Positions 52,841 to 61,631 of a DNA stretch of 64,000 nucleotides are shown one piece after another (position 1 is the stretch's first letter; every line of letters starts with the position of its first letter). Made by a program: the position numbers and the translations under genes. The DNA comes from Pararoseomonas sp. SCSIO 73927 (lineage in GTDB: Bacteria > Pseudomonadota > Alphaproteobacteria > Acetobacterales > Acetobacteraceae): assembly GCF_037040815.1 (NCBI RefSeq), contig NZ_CP146232.1, positions 5,364,001-5,428,000 of the forward strand, written 5' to 3'. The notes beneath the pieces are model-generated. The model had not been told where the DNA came from, ran no database searches, and saw nothing but the letters and a program-made list of their open reading frames with translations.

Positions 52841-55192
52841 ATGGCGCGAGGGTCAGGGCGCAACAGCTTCGGTCGCTCCGAACCGGGAACGGGGCCGGGA
52901 ACGGGGCCGGAGCCCGTGCCGCAACCCGCGCAGGGCATGCCGGCCCAGCCACCTCCCCCACCTCCGGCCGCAGCACCTAACCCACCGTCCTCCCCGCTGC
53001 CGGCGCCGCCCGCCCCATCCCCGCCACGGCGGGCGCCCTTCGCGGGCCGTGCCCTGCGCGGGCTCCGCGCCGCGCTCCGGCCGGGCCGGGTCCTCCTCGC
53101 CCTGTGCCTCGTCGCTCTGCTGGGGTTGGGATCCCTCGCCTGGATCATGTTCCAGGTCCCGGTCGGCGGCGGCATGCAGCCCGATGCGACACCGGCCTCC
53201 CTCATCCTCGAATCCCGCGACGGCACGGCCTTCGCGGCCCGGGGCGTGCTGCGCGGCGACGCGATCGAGGCGGACAAGCTGCCCAGGCCCCTCGCCGATG
53301 CCGTCGTGGCCATCGAGGACCGGCGCTTCCACAACCATGGCGGGGTGGATCCGCGCGGCCTGCTCCGCGCCGTGCTGCGGAACGCGGAGGCTGGGCGGGC
53401 GCGGCAGGGCGCCAGCACCATCACCCAGCAGCTGGCCCGGCTGAACTACCTGTCCCAGGACCGGTCCCTGATCCGCAAGATCCAGGAGGCGGTGCTCGCC
53501 CTCTGGCTGGAGGCGCGGCTGAGCAAGGAGGAGATCCTCGCCCGCTACCTCAACGCCGCCTATTTCGGCGCCGGCGCATGGGGGGCCGATGCCGCGGCCC
53601 GCCGCTACTTCGGCAAGGGCGCGGCGGAGCTGAGCCTCGGCGAGGCGGCGATGCTCGCCGGCCTTGTCCGCGCGCCGTCCAGCCTCGCGCCGAACCGCAA
53701 CCCGGAAGGGGCATGGAAGCGGGCGGAGCTCGTCCTCTCCGTGATGCAGGAGACCGGGCACGCCACGACGGAGGCGGTGACCGCCGCCCGCGCCGCGCCG
53801 CCCGTCCTCCGCGCCCCGCCGGAGACCCCTCCCGGCCGCGGCTACTTCGCCGACTGGGTGGAGGCCGAGGCGCGGCGCCTGATCGGCCCGCTGCCGGTGG
53901 ACCTCTCCGTCCGCACCACGCTGGACCCGGCCCTGCAGGACCTGGCGGAACGGGTTGTGGCGGGGTGGCTGGACGGCGAGGGGAAGCGCGTGAACGCCTC
54001 CCAGGCCGCGCTGCTGGCAATGACGCATGACGGCGCCGTGCTGGCGGCGGTGGGGGGGCGGGACTACGCGGTCAGCCAGTTCAACCGCGTAACCCAGGCG
54101 CGACGGCAGCCCGGCTCCCTCTTCAAGCTCTTCACCTACGCCGCGGCGCTGGAATCCGGGATGTCGCCGGGCAGCACCGTGATCGACCAGCCCGTGCGGA
54201 TCGGGGACTGGGAGCCCGGCAATTACGGGGACCGCTTCCGCGGCCCGATGAGCCTGCGGGACGCCTTCGCGCAATCCGTGAACACGGTGGCGGTGCAGCT
54301 CTACGCCAATCTCGGCCGGCAGCGCGTGATGGACATGGCCCGGAAGATGGGGCTGCGCTCGGAGATGCCGGACGCGCCGGCCGTCTCCCTCGGCGCGGGG
54401 GAGTCGACGCTGCTGGAGATGACGGCCGCCTTCGCCGCGGCGGCCGGCAATCGGGCAGTGGAGCCCTACATCGTCCGCAGCGTGCGGGCGCGGGACCGGG
54501 CGCTCTTCACCCGGCCGGACACCATGCCCGGCGGCGCCCCCATCCTCTCCCCCGCGGCGCATCAGGGGCTGCTGGACATCATGCTCGCCGTGGTGGCGAA
54601 CGGCACCGGCACCGCCGCGCGGCTGGACCGGCCCGTGGCGGGCAAGACCGGCACCACCCAGGACAGCCGCGACGCCTGGTTCATTGGCATGACCGCGGAC
54701 GTGGTCGTCGGGGTCTGGGTGGGGAACGACGACAACTCGCCCATGCGGAACGTGACGGGCGGCGCCCTGCCCGCCCGCATCTTCCAGGACTTCGTCCGCA
54801 ACGCGGACCGCGCCAAGACCGCGGAGGCGCCAATGCCCGCCACCCGGCCCGCCCGCGCGCCGGAACCCACCCGCGCGCCGCCGGTCCGCGGCGTGGCGAG
54901 CGTGGTGGACACGGCCACGCTGCGCCTCGGCAACCGCGCCCTGCAGCTGACCGGGGTGATCGGGATGCGCGGGGAGTATGCCCGCCAGCTCGCCCTCTAC
55001 CTCGCCGGGCGGGAGGTGGCGTGCGAGCCCGTGGGGGACGGCGCGCATCGCTGCAGCGTGGAGGGGCGCGACCTGTCGGACGTGGTGCTGTTCAACGGCG
55101 GCGGCCGCGCCAGCGCCGATGCCTCGCCCGAGCTGCGGCGGAGCGAGACGGAGGCGCGGGAGGCCGGGCGGGGGGTCTGGGCGGGGGGCTAG
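52841..55192 (+). CDS. class A penicillin-binding protein (PBP1A type) with nuclease-like C-terminal domain
   Basis: 783 residues. A Pro-rich cytoplasmic leader, one membrane helix (about 85-105), then a GT51 transglycosylase with catalytic Glu159 (AIEDRRFHNHGGVDPRG) and RQGASTITQQLARL. The transpeptidase has Ser426-x-x-Lys429 (PGSLFKLF), Ser479-Val-Asn481 and Lys602-Thr-Gly. After a Pro/Ala linker, residues about 687-783 resemble a staphylococcal-nuclease (SNase) fold: VVDTATLRLGNRALQLTGV, then ARQLALYLAGREVACEP, HRCSVEGRDLSDVVLFNGG and EAREAGRGVW. Nuclease catalytic residues are not all evident. It polymerises and cross-links peptidoglycan. Confidence 0.92.
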   Translation: MARGSGRNSFGRSEPGTGPGTGPEPVPQPAQGMPAQPPPPPPAAAPNPPSSPLPAPPAPSPPRRAPFAGRALRGLRAALRPGRVLLALCLVALLGLGSLAWIMFQVPVGGGMQPDATPASLILESRDGTAFAARGVLRGDAIEADKLPRPLADAVVAIEDRRFHNHGGVDPRGLLRAVLRNAEAGRARQGASTITQQLARLNYLSQDRSLIRKIQEAVLALWLEARLSKEEILARYLNAAYFGAGAWGADAAARRYFGKGAAELSLGEAAMLAGLVRAPSSLAPNRNPEGAWKRAELVLSVMQETGHATTEAVTAARAAPPVLRAPPETPPGRGYFADWVEAEARRLIGPLPVDLSVRTTLDPALQDLAERVVAGWLDGEGKRVNASQAALLAMTHDGAVLAAVGGRDYAVSQFNRVTQARRQPGSLFKLFTYAAALESGMSPGSTVIDQPVRIGDWEPGNYGDRFRGPMSLRDAFAQSVNTVAVQLYANLGRQRVMDMARKMGLRSEMPDAPAVSLGAGESTLLEMTAAFAAAAGNRAVEPYIVRSVRARDRALFTRPDTMPGGAPILSPAAHQGLLDIMLAVVANGTGTAARLDRPVAGKTGTTQDSRDAWFIGMTADVVVGVWVGNDDNSPMRNVTGGALPARIFQDFVRNADRAKTAEAPMPATRPARAPEPTRAPPVRGVASVVDTATLRLGNRALQLTGVIGMRGEYARQLALYLAGREVACEPVGDGAHRCSVEGRDLSDVVLFNGGGRASADASPELRRSETEAREAGRGVWAGG

Positions 55193-55207
55193 CGCCCCTT
55201 CACCCCT

Positions 55208-55699
55208 TCACCCCTCCACCGGCACCCCGGCCTCGTCCTTGGATGTCCGGATGGTCTGCAGGGTGCGGACGTGCATGACGAGCTCCGAGCCCGTCAGCCG
55301 GTTCGTCAGCTCGTTCTCGTGCGCGGGGTTGCGGGCGACGAGGCGCAGCAGGAAGTCGCCGCCGCCGCGGATCATGTGGCACTCCCGCACCTCCGGCCAG
55401 TCCCGCACCATGGCCTCGAAGGATTCCAGCACCGGCAGCTTCTGGCTCTCCAGCCCCACCACGGCGAAGAAGGTGATCTCCCAGCCGAGCGAGGCCGGGT
55501 CCACGTCGGCGTGGTAGCCGCGGATCACGCCGGATTCCTCCAGCCGGCGGACGCGGCGCAGGCAGGGCGGGGCGGAGAGGCCCACCCGGGCGGCCAGCGC
55601 CACGTTCGTCATGCGGCCATCGGCCTGCAGCTCGCGCAGGATCTCGCGGTCGGTTGCGTCGAGGGCGCCGGGCGCGAAGCCGTTGCCGAGGTCTTTCAA
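55208..55699 (-). CDS. Lrp/AsnC-family transcriptional regulator
   Basis: 163 residues. The N-terminal helix-turn-helix reads LDATDREILRELQADGRMTNVALAARVGLS; the C-terminal RAM/ligand domain has the VRECHMIRGGGDFLLRLV motif that binds an amino acid at the dimer interface. The start is a TTG with AGAGAAGAA upstream. It diverges from trxB across 218 bases and may regulate itself; targets unknown. 15 bases separate its stop from that of the penicillin-binding protein. Confidence 0.92.
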   Translation of the reverse strand: MKDLGNGFAPGALDATDREILRELQADGRMTNVALAARVGLSAPPCLRRVRRLEESGVIRGYHADVDPASLGWEITFFAVVGLESQKLPVLESFEAMVRDWPEVRECHMIRGGGDFLLRLVARNPAHENELTNRLTGSELVMHVRTLQTIRTSKDEAGVPVEG

Positions 55700-55917
55700 G
55701 GGCGGTTCTTCTCTCGGGCCGTCTTGAGGGGCCGGTCGCGGGTCGGGTCTCGGGTAAGGCTTGCCGCCCGAGCTGCGGGCCGGAGCTCCTGCCCCCGACT
55801 ATCCCCTGAGCGGGGGGGCGGCTTCAAGGCCCGCCGTATCCCGAGAGGTCCAGGGGTGGTGCAAGGCGGCGCGCGCACCGATATGGTGGTGCCGCGACTC
55901 TGCACTGCCTTCAGGAC

Positions 55918-56913
55918 ATGGACGTGGCCAACACCCACCGTACGCGACTGCTCATCCTCGGCGCCGGCCCGGCCGGCTACACCGCCGCCATCTACGCCGC
56001 GCGCGCCGGGCTCGAGCCGATCCTCGTCGCGGGGCTCCAGCCGGGGGGTCAGCTCACCATCACCACCGATGTCGAGAACTACCCCGGCTTTGCCAGCGCG
56101 GTTCAGGGCCCCTGGCTGATGGAGCAGATGCAGGCCCAGGCCGCCCATGTCGGCACGCGCATCATCCAGGACGTCATCACCGGGGTGGAGCTGGGGGCGA
56201 AGCCCTTCCGGGCCGTCGGCGATTCGGGCGACACCTACGAGGCCTCCGCCATGGTGATCGCCACCGGCGCCCAGGCGCGCTGGCTCGGCATCCCCGGGGA
56301 GAAGGAGCTCTCGGGCTTCGGCGTCTCCGCCTGCGCCACCTGCGACGGCTTCTTCTTCCGCAGCCGCGAGGTGGCGGTGATCGGCGGCGGCAACTCGGCG
56401 GTGGAGGAGGCCCTCTACCTCGCCGGGCTGGCGTCCAAGGTCACGCTGGTCCACCGGCGGGACAGCCTGCGGGCGGAGCGGATCATGCAGGAGCGGCTGT
56501 TCAAGCACCCCCGCATTTCCGTGGTCTGGAACGCGGTGGTGGAGGAGGCGCTGGCGACCGAGGGCAAGTTCCGCGCCCTGCGCGCCCTGCGGCTGCGCGA
56601 CCTCGCCGGCGGCGGCACCACCGAGCTTCCGGTGGACGGCATGTTCGTGGCGATCGGGCACGACCCCGCCACCGCCCTGTTCCGCGGCCAGCTGGAGACG
56701 GATGCGGACGGCTACATCGTGACCGAGCCGGGATCGACCCGCACCAGCATCCCCGGCGTTTTTGCGGCCGGCGACGTGCAGGACCGGATCTACCGCCAGG
56801 CCGTCACCGCCGCGGGTTCGGGCTGCATGGCAGCGCTGGACGCCGAGAAGTGGCTGGCCCACATGCCCGACGACGCCCCCGCTGTGGCGGCCTACGACGC
56901 GGTGGACGGCTGA
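55918..56913 (+). CDS. trxB: thioredoxin-disulfide reductase
   Basis: 331 residues. The FAD motif ILGAGPAGYTAAIYAARAG is at the N-terminus, the NADPH motif VIGGGNSAVEEALYLA in the middle, and the redox-active Cys139-Ala-Thr-Cys142 in SACATCDGFFF between them, as in low-molecular-weight thioredoxin reductases. GVFAAGDVQD closes the FAD site. Its TGA overlaps the lysR ATG by one base. Confidence 0.96.
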   Translation: MDVANTHRTRLLILGAGPAGYTAAIYAARAGLEPILVAGLQPGGQLTITTDVENYPGFASAVQGPWLMEQMQAQAAHVGTRIIQDVITGVELGAKPFRAVGDSGDTYEASAMVIATGAQARWLGIPGEKELSGFGVSACATCDGFFFRSREVAVIGGGNSAVEEALYLAGLASKVTLVHRRDSLRAERIMQERLFKHPRISVVWNAVVEEALATEGKFRALRALRLRDLAGGGTTELPVDGMFVAIGHDPATALFRGQLETDADGYIVTEPGSTRTSIPGVFAAGDVQDRIYRQAVTAAGSGCMAALDAEKWLAHMPDDAPAVAAYDAVDG

Positions 56914-57803
56914 TGCCGCTGGACTGGGACAAGCTGCGGGTCTTCCACGCCGTCGCGGAGGCGGGATCCTTCACCCATGCCGGGGACACGCTGAACCTCA
57001 GCCAGTCCGCCGTCTCCCGCCAGATCCAGGCGCTGGAGGAGAGCCTGAACGTGCCGCTGTTCCACCGGCACGCGCGCGGGCTGATCCTGACGGAGCAGGG
57101 CGAGACGCTGAACAAGACGGTGCGCGAGGTCTTCGCCAAGCTGGCGATGACGGAGGCCCTGCTGACCGAGAGCCGGGAGCGCGCGGCGGGGCGGCTGAAG
57201 GTGACGACCACCACTGGCTTCGGCGCCAACTGGCTCGCCCCGCGGCTGGAGCGCTTCCTGAAGCTGCACCCCGACATGACGGTGACGCTGCTGCTGGACG
57301 ACACGGAGCTGGACCTGGCGATGCGGGAGGCGGACCTTGCCATCCGCATGCACGCGCCGCGGCAGCCGGACCTGATCCAGCGGCACATCGCGACCTTCGG
57401 CTGGAAGGTGGTGGGATCGCCGGACTACCTGCGCGGCGCCGGGATCCCGCAGCGGGCGGAGGACCTGGATGCCCACCGGCTGATCATCTACGGCGACTAT
57501 CACCCGCCCGTGGAGGACATTAACTGGCTGGCCGAGGCGGGCCGTCGGCAGGGATCCCCTCGCCGGGCGGCGGTGGAGGTGAACTCGCTTCCGGCCATGC
57601 TGCGGGCGGTGCGCTCCGGCCTCGGGATCGCCGCCCTGCCCGACTACATGGGCGAGGACCTGGCGGACCTGGTGCCCGTGCTGACGGAGCTGAAGACCCC
57701 GAAGATCGAGGCCTTCTTCGTTTATCCGGAGGAGATGCGGAACTCCAAGCGCGTGGCGGTCTTCCGCGACTTCCTCGTGGCGGAGCTGGCCGGGCATGTC
57801 TGA
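56913..57803 (+). CDS. LysR-family transcriptional regulator
   Basis: 296 residues. The N-terminal winged helix-turn-helix (DKLRVFHAVAEAGSFTHAGDTLNLSQSAVSRQIQALEE) is typical of the family; residues about 90-290 are the co-inducer domain. The gene is translationally coupled to trxB. It has no divergent partner, so targets cannot be guessed from position beyond the trxB unit itself. Confidence 0.93.
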   Translation: MPLDWDKLRVFHAVAEAGSFTHAGDTLNLSQSAVSRQIQALEESLNVPLFHRHARGLILTEQGETLNKTVREVFAKLAMTEALLTESRERAAGRLKVTTTTGFGANWLAPRLERFLKLHPDMTVTLLLDDTELDLAMREADLAIRMHAPRQPDLIQRHIATFGWKVVGSPDYLRGAGIPQRAEDLDAHRLIIYGDYHPPVEDINWLAEAGRRQGSPRRAAVEVNSLPAMLRAVRSGLGIAALPDYMGEDLADLVPVLTELKTPKIEAFFVYPEEMRNSKRVAVFRDFLVAELAGHV

Positions 57804-57871
57804 CCGACGCCGCCGTTCCGTGCTGCGGTGCGTCATGCAGCACCCGCATGGCCGCTGGACGTTATTGGCGC

Positions 57872-57900
57872 GCCCGGCATCGGAGGGCCGGGCCTAACCT
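57872..57900 (+). terminator. terminator of trxB-lysR
   Basis: A 7-bp stem GCCCGGC / GCCGGGC with an 8-base loop (57872-57893), followed by CTAACCT and further pyrimidines. Confidence 0.5.
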
Positions 57901-57903
57901 TTC

Positions 57904-58030
57904 CTTCGTTCGGTGATTGATCCGGACGGGGTCCTCGGGACCCCGCGTCTCCCAGACGTGAAGCCTCCCTGTATGCACTTGCCCGGAAGGCTCAGGCTTC
58001 AGGCCGTCGCTTTCCGGGCTTTCTTTTTTG
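57904..58030 (+). ncRNA. candidate small RNA or mRNA leader with three hairpins
   Basis: Three consecutive hairpins: GGGGTCC-TCG-GGACCCC (57928-57944), CGTCT-CCC-AGACG (57946-57958), and a GCCCGGAA / TTCCGGGC stem ending in a T-rich tract (57981-58029). Two CUCCC segments, one in the second hairpin loop and one in the unpaired stretch 57964-57970, could pair with ribosome sites. The promoter and 5' end are not identified. It could instead be the 5' leader of the DUF6481 gene with an attenuator. Not a known RNA family to me. Confidence 0.5.
57981..58029 (+). terminator. strong intrinsic terminator
   Basis: Stem GCCCGGAA / TTCCGGGC (57981-57988 and 58012-58019), directly followed by TTTCTTTTTT. 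It lies about 100 bases before the DUF6481 start, so it ends whatever transcript is made in the intergenic region. Confidence 0.82.
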
Positions 58031-58127
58031 CCCGCGCAGTGCCACCTGAGCGCCAGCGCGAAGCGGAGGGGCGGGCGGGCAGCACCAGCCGGCAGGGCCC
58101 CGCACCGGCACCCATCAGAGAGAGACG

Positions 58128-58505
58128 ATGCGAACCCTCAAGGGCACAGACTTCAACGACCGCAGCAAGAACTCCGACGAGGCCAAGAAGGCCCTTCTCG
58201 AGCGCTTCAAGGCGCGGCCGACGGCCGAGGATCCGGCCGTGCAGGCCCGGATGGAGGAGCGCCGGCAGATTATCCAGGCGCGCGAGGCGCGCGAGGCCGA
58301 GCGCCGCCGCCTGAAGGAGGAGGAGAAAGCCCGCCAGGAGGCCGAGCGCCTGCGGCTGATCGCCGAGGAGGAGGCCCGCCAGGCCGAGCTGGCCCGCGAG
58401 GCCGCGGAGGCCGCGGAGCGGGCCCGCCAGGAGCTGATCGAGGCCAAGCTGGAGCGCGACCGGCGCTACGCGGCCCGCAAGGCCCGCGCTAAGGGCAAGA
58501 AGTAA
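58128..58505 (+). CDS. DUF6481-type coiled-coil protein
   Basis: 125 residues. The start, MRTLKGTDFNDRSKNSDEAKKALLERF, matches the DUF6481 group of small alphaproteobacterial proteins; the rest is a highly charged Glu/Arg helix with K-K-K end, no hydrophobic core. Function unknown. Its upstream region contains a terminator and a possible regulatory RNA. Confidence 0.72.
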   Translation: MRTLKGTDFNDRSKNSDEAKKALLERFKARPTAEDPAVQARMEERRQIIQAREAREAERRRLKEEEKARQEAERLRLIAEEEARQAELAREAAEAAERARQELIEAKLERDRRYAARKARAKGKK

Positions 58506-58527
58506 GCGCCACCGCGCCGCCATTCCG

Positions 58528-58568
58528 CGCCGCTGGCCCGGGGGAGAACCCGGGGCCGGCGGCGTTTT
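58528..58568 (+). terminator. terminator of the DUF6481 gene
   Basis: A near-perfect stem of about 15 bp (CGCCGCTGGCCCGGG with CCCGGGGCCGGCGGCG, one G-U pair and one bulge) with a 6-base loop, followed by TTTT at 58565-58568. Confidence 0.85.
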
Positions 58569-58577
58569 CGTGTACCG

Positions 58578-59570
58578 CTACTCCGCCCTGATACCGGCGT
58601 CCCGGACCAGCGCGCCCATCTCGGCGCGTCCCCGGACGATGAAGCGGGCGAAATCGGCGGGCGAGGAGCCGACGGGCACCGCCACCAGCCCGTCCAGCCG
58701 CGACTTCACCTCCGGATCGGCAAGGGCGGAGGTGGTCGCGGCGTGCAACCGCTCCGCCACCGCCGCCGGCGTGCCGGCCGGGGCGAAGAGGGCGCACCAC
58801 TCCGCGATGGTGAGGCCGGGCAGCCCCGCCTCGGCGAAGGTCGGCACGTCCGGCCGCGCGGCGATCCGCGATTCGGTCGCCACCGCCAGCAGACGCGCCC
58901 GGCCCGAATCGGCCACGGGCCCGGCGGAGAGCACGGTGATGAAGGCGCCGTCCAGCACCCCGGCCGCTAGGTCCCGCGCCGCGTCGGCGCCGCCGCGGTA
59001 GGGGGCGTGCGTCACCTCGATCCCCGCCAGCCGTCCGAACTGGGCGAGCGCCAGGTGGCCTGCCGTGGCGTTGCCCTGGGTGCCCATGTTCAGCGCGCCC
59101 GGCCGCGCCTTCGCCGCCGCGACGAAGTCCGCCACGCTGCGGATCGGGCTGTCGGCCTTCACCGCCAGCACCTGCGGGAAGGTGGCCGCCAGCGTCACCG
59201 GCAGGAAGGCCGTGGCGTAGTCGAAGGCGAGGCCCCGCAGCAGGCTGGGGTTCACCACATGGGAGGAGGCGTCCCAGAGCAGGGTGTGCCCGTCCGGCGC
59301 CGCCTGGGCCACCACCGCCCCGCCGTTGGAGCCGCCGCCGCCCGTGCGGTTCTCCACCACCACCGTCTGGCCGAGCCGGTCGCCCAGGCGGGGTGCGAGC
59401 ACGCGGGCCACGCTGTCCGCGGCGCCGCCGGCGGCGAAGGCGACGATCAGGCGGATGGGGCGGTTCGGCCAGGCTGCCTGGGCGCGCGACGGGCGCGGCG
59501 CGGTGAGGGCGGCGATGGCGGCGCCCGCGGCCGTCCATCCCAGCATCGTGCGGCGTCCGAGCATGGCCAT
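58578..59570 (-). CDS. Bug-family periplasmic substrate-binding protein
   Basis: 330 residues. A twin-arginine-like or Sec signal (MLGRRTMLGWTAAGAAIAAL ... SRA) precedes a TctC/Bug fold: WPNRPIRLIVAFAAGGAADSVARVLAPRL near the start, VVVENRTGGGGSNGG, and the late VPTFAEAGLPGLTIAEWCALFAPAGTP segment. These receptors bind carboxylates for tripartite tricarboxylate transport, but no tctA or tctB is linked. ATG with GAGGAG upstream. The ligand cannot be told from sequence. Confidence 0.92.
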   Translation of the reverse strand: MAMLGRRTMLGWTAAGAAIAALTAPRPSRAQAAWPNRPIRLIVAFAAGGAADSVARVLAPRLGDRLGQTVVVENRTGGGGSNGGAVVAQAAPDGHTLLWDASSHVVNPSLLRGLAFDYATAFLPVTLAATFPQVLAVKADSPIRSVADFVAAAKARPGALNMGTQGNATAGHLALAQFGRLAGIEVTHAPYRGGADAARDLAAGVLDGAFITVLSAGPVADSGRARLLAVATESRIAARPDVPTFAEAGLPGLTIAEWCALFAPAGTPAAVAERLHAATTSALADPEVKSRLDGLVAVPVGSSPADFARFIVRGRAEMGALVRDAGIRAE

Positions 59571-59743
59571 CTCCTCACCCCCTGTCGTTGCCGGGATGGA
59601 GGCGGCGGGCGCGGCGGACGTCAAGCCCTGCGGCTTGCGGCGCGCCCGCCTCTCGCGCTTGATGGGGTCATGCCGATGATGACGAGAGCCGGGCGGTCGC
59701 ACGCCCCCTGCCCGCGTGCCGTGTCCTGGCCGGTCCGCCGGGC

Positions 59744-60571
59744 ATGACGGCCGCCCTTCTCGGCAGCGCGCCCGATCCCGACGGGCCGCGCGACCTGCCG
59801 GAGGACCTCTGCGGCCGGATCGCTTTCGTCGCGGCAACCTCGGAGGAGGCGGCGGCGGCCAGGGCGGCGCTGGTGGCGATCTACGGCGACGCCCCGCCGG
59901 AGGAGGCGGCCGTGGTGGTGGCGCTGGGGGGCGACGGCGCGATGCTGGAGACGCAGCACCGCCTGCTCGGCCGCAATCTGCCGGTCTACGGCATGAACCG
60001 CGGCAGCGTCGGCTTCCTGATGAACCCCTACCGCGAGGAGGGCCTGACGGAGCGGCTGCGCGCCGCCCAGGCCGCGCTGCTGCAGCCCCTGCGGATGCGG
60101 ACGACGGGCGCCGATGGCAGCGTGGCGGAGGCGCTGGCGATCAACGAGGTTTCCCTGCTGCGGGAGACGCGGCAGGCCGCGAAGATCCGCATCCTGGTAG
60201 ACGGGAAGGAGCGGATGGCGGAGCTGATCTGCGACGGCATCCTGGTGGCCACGCCGGCGGGCAGCACGGCCTACAACCTATCCGCCCACGGGCCGATCAT
60301 CCCGCTGGGGACGAACCTGCTGGCGATGACGCCTATCTCCGCCTTCCGGCCCCGCCGCTGGCGAGGGGCGCTGCTGCCGGGCACCGCCTCAGTCGCCTTC
60401 GAGATCCTGGAGGCGGAGAAGCGGCCCGTGGCGGCGGTGGCGGACTACACGGAGGTGCGCGACATCCGCCGCGTGGAGATCTGCGAGGACGCGCGCGTGC
60501 GGCTGACCATGCTGTTTGACCCCGACCACGGGCTGCCCGAGCGCATCCTGGCGGAGCAGTTCACGGTCTGA
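59744..60571 (+). CDS. nadK: NAD kinase
   Basis: 275 residues; makes NADP from NAD and ATP. The GGDG motif is at 62-65 ([15 protein letters not shown]), [12 protein letters not shown] follows, NEVSLLRE is the N-E motif, and [21 protein letters not shown] is the conserved nucleotide-binding region. Length is normal. It converges on the hydrolase gene with an 11-bp overlap. Confidence 0.95.
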   Translation: MTAALLGSAPDPDGPRDLPEDLCGRIAFVAATSEEAAAARAALVAIYGDAPPEEAAVVVALGGDGAMLETQHRLLGRNLPVYGMNRGSVGFLMNPYREEGLTERLRAAQAALLQPLRMRTTGADGSVAEALAINEVSLLRETRQAAKIRILVDGKERMAELICDGILVATPAGSTAYNLSAHGPIIPLGTNLLAMTPISAFRPRRWRGALLPGTASVAFEILEAEKRPVAAVADYTEVRDIRRVEICEDARVRLTMLFDPDHGLPERILAEQFTV

Positions 60572-61445
60572 GAAAACCTTCCAGCGTGGCCAGCACCTCC
60601 TCCGGCGCTTCCTCCGCGAGGTAGTGGCCGCTGTTCACCGGCCCGCCCTCGATCGTGCCGTCGGCGTAGTCGCGCCAGAGCTTCAGCGGCTCGTACCACT
60701 TGCCGATCTTGCCTTTCGACCCCCAGAGCACGAGCATGGGACAGCGCACCCGGACGCCCTCGGCGCGGGAGGCGCGGTCGTGCTCCAGGTCGATGCCCGT
60801 CGCGGCGCGGTAGTCCTCGCAGATGGATTCCACCGTGCCGGGCAGGTTCAGGGCGGCGAGGTAGTCGGCCCGCGCTTCCGGGTGGAAGAACCCGTCATCC
60901 TTCGGCTCGCGGGTGGTGTGAAGGCGGAACCAGTCCTCCACGTCGCGGCGGATCAGGCGTTCCGGCAGAGGGTGCGGCTGGGCGAGCAGGAACCAGTGGT
61001 AGTAGCCGAGCGCGAAGTCCATGTCCGTGCGCTCGAAATGCGCGAGGGTGGGGACGATGTCCATGGTGCAGAGCCGCTCCACCCTGTTGCCATGGTCCAG
61101 CGCCAGGCGGTGCGCCACGCGGGCGCCGCGGTCATGGCTGACCACGCGGAAGGTGTCGTGGCCGAGCGCGGTCATCAGCGCAGCCATGTCCGCCGCCATC
61201 TCCCGCTTGCTGAAGGCGGCGCTGCCGGGAGCGACGTGGGGCTTGCCGCTGAAGCCGTAGCCGCGCAGGTCCGGCAGGACCACGGTGAAGCGCTGGGCCA
61301 GCACGGGGGCCACCTTGTGCCACATGGCGTGGGTCTGCGGGTTGCCGTGCAGCAGCAGCAGCGGCGGCCCCTCCCCCGCGCGGCGGAGGCGGAGCGTGGT
61401 GCCGTTTGCCTCCCGGGTCTCCAGCGTGAAGCCCTCGAACAACAT
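60561..61445 (-). CDS. alpha/beta hydrolase, fluoroacetate/haloacetate dehalogenase type
   Basis: 294 residues. [15 protein letters not shown] is the oxyanion-hole motif; the nucleophile is Asp105 in [11 protein letters not shown]; His150-Trp151 in [18 protein letters not shown] match the halide-binding residues of characterised fluoroacetate dehalogenases; [15 protein letters not shown] and the catalytic His in [11 protein letters not shown] complete the pattern. It probably removes halide from short haloacids, though epoxide or other ester substrates are possible. Start ATG at 61445. Confidence 0.85.
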   Translation of the reverse strand: MLFEGFTLETREANGTTLRLRRAGEGPPLLLLHGNPQTHAMWHKVAPVLAQRFTVVLPDLRGYGFSGKPHVAPGSAAFSKREMAADMAALMTALGHDTFRVVSHDRGARVAHRLALDHGNRVERLCTMDIVPTLAHFERTDMDFALGYYHWFLLAQPHPLPERLIRRDVEDWFRLHTTREPKDDGFFHPEARADYLAALNLPGTVESICEDYRAATGIDLEHDRASRAEGVRVRCPMLVLWGSKGKIGKWYEPLKLWRDYADGTIEGGPVNSGHYLAEEAPEEVLATLEGFLRP

Positions 61446-61631
61446 GCGCCCTTCCCTTCCCGGTGCGGGCGCATCCTGCGCCGGCGCGCGGCGCGCGTCA
61501 GCCCGGCCACGCGCGGGGCGCGGGCGTGCTGCCGTCAGGGCGCCGTTTCCAGCGCGGGCGATCCGTGCGATCCGTGCTGGCAATCCCCCGCGCCGCGCGG
61601 TTCACCAATCAAGGGATGGGAGGTTCCCGCC

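Larger units (their letters stand above)
57804..58127. other. intergenic region with terminator and leader or sRNA
   Basis: 324 bases between the LysR gene and the DUF6481 gene. It holds the LysR terminator hairpin, a three-hairpin segment ending in a strong intrinsic terminator, and about 100 bases of Pro/Ala-codon-like GC-rich sequence before the DUF6481 ribosome site (AGAGAGACG). Confidence 0.6.
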
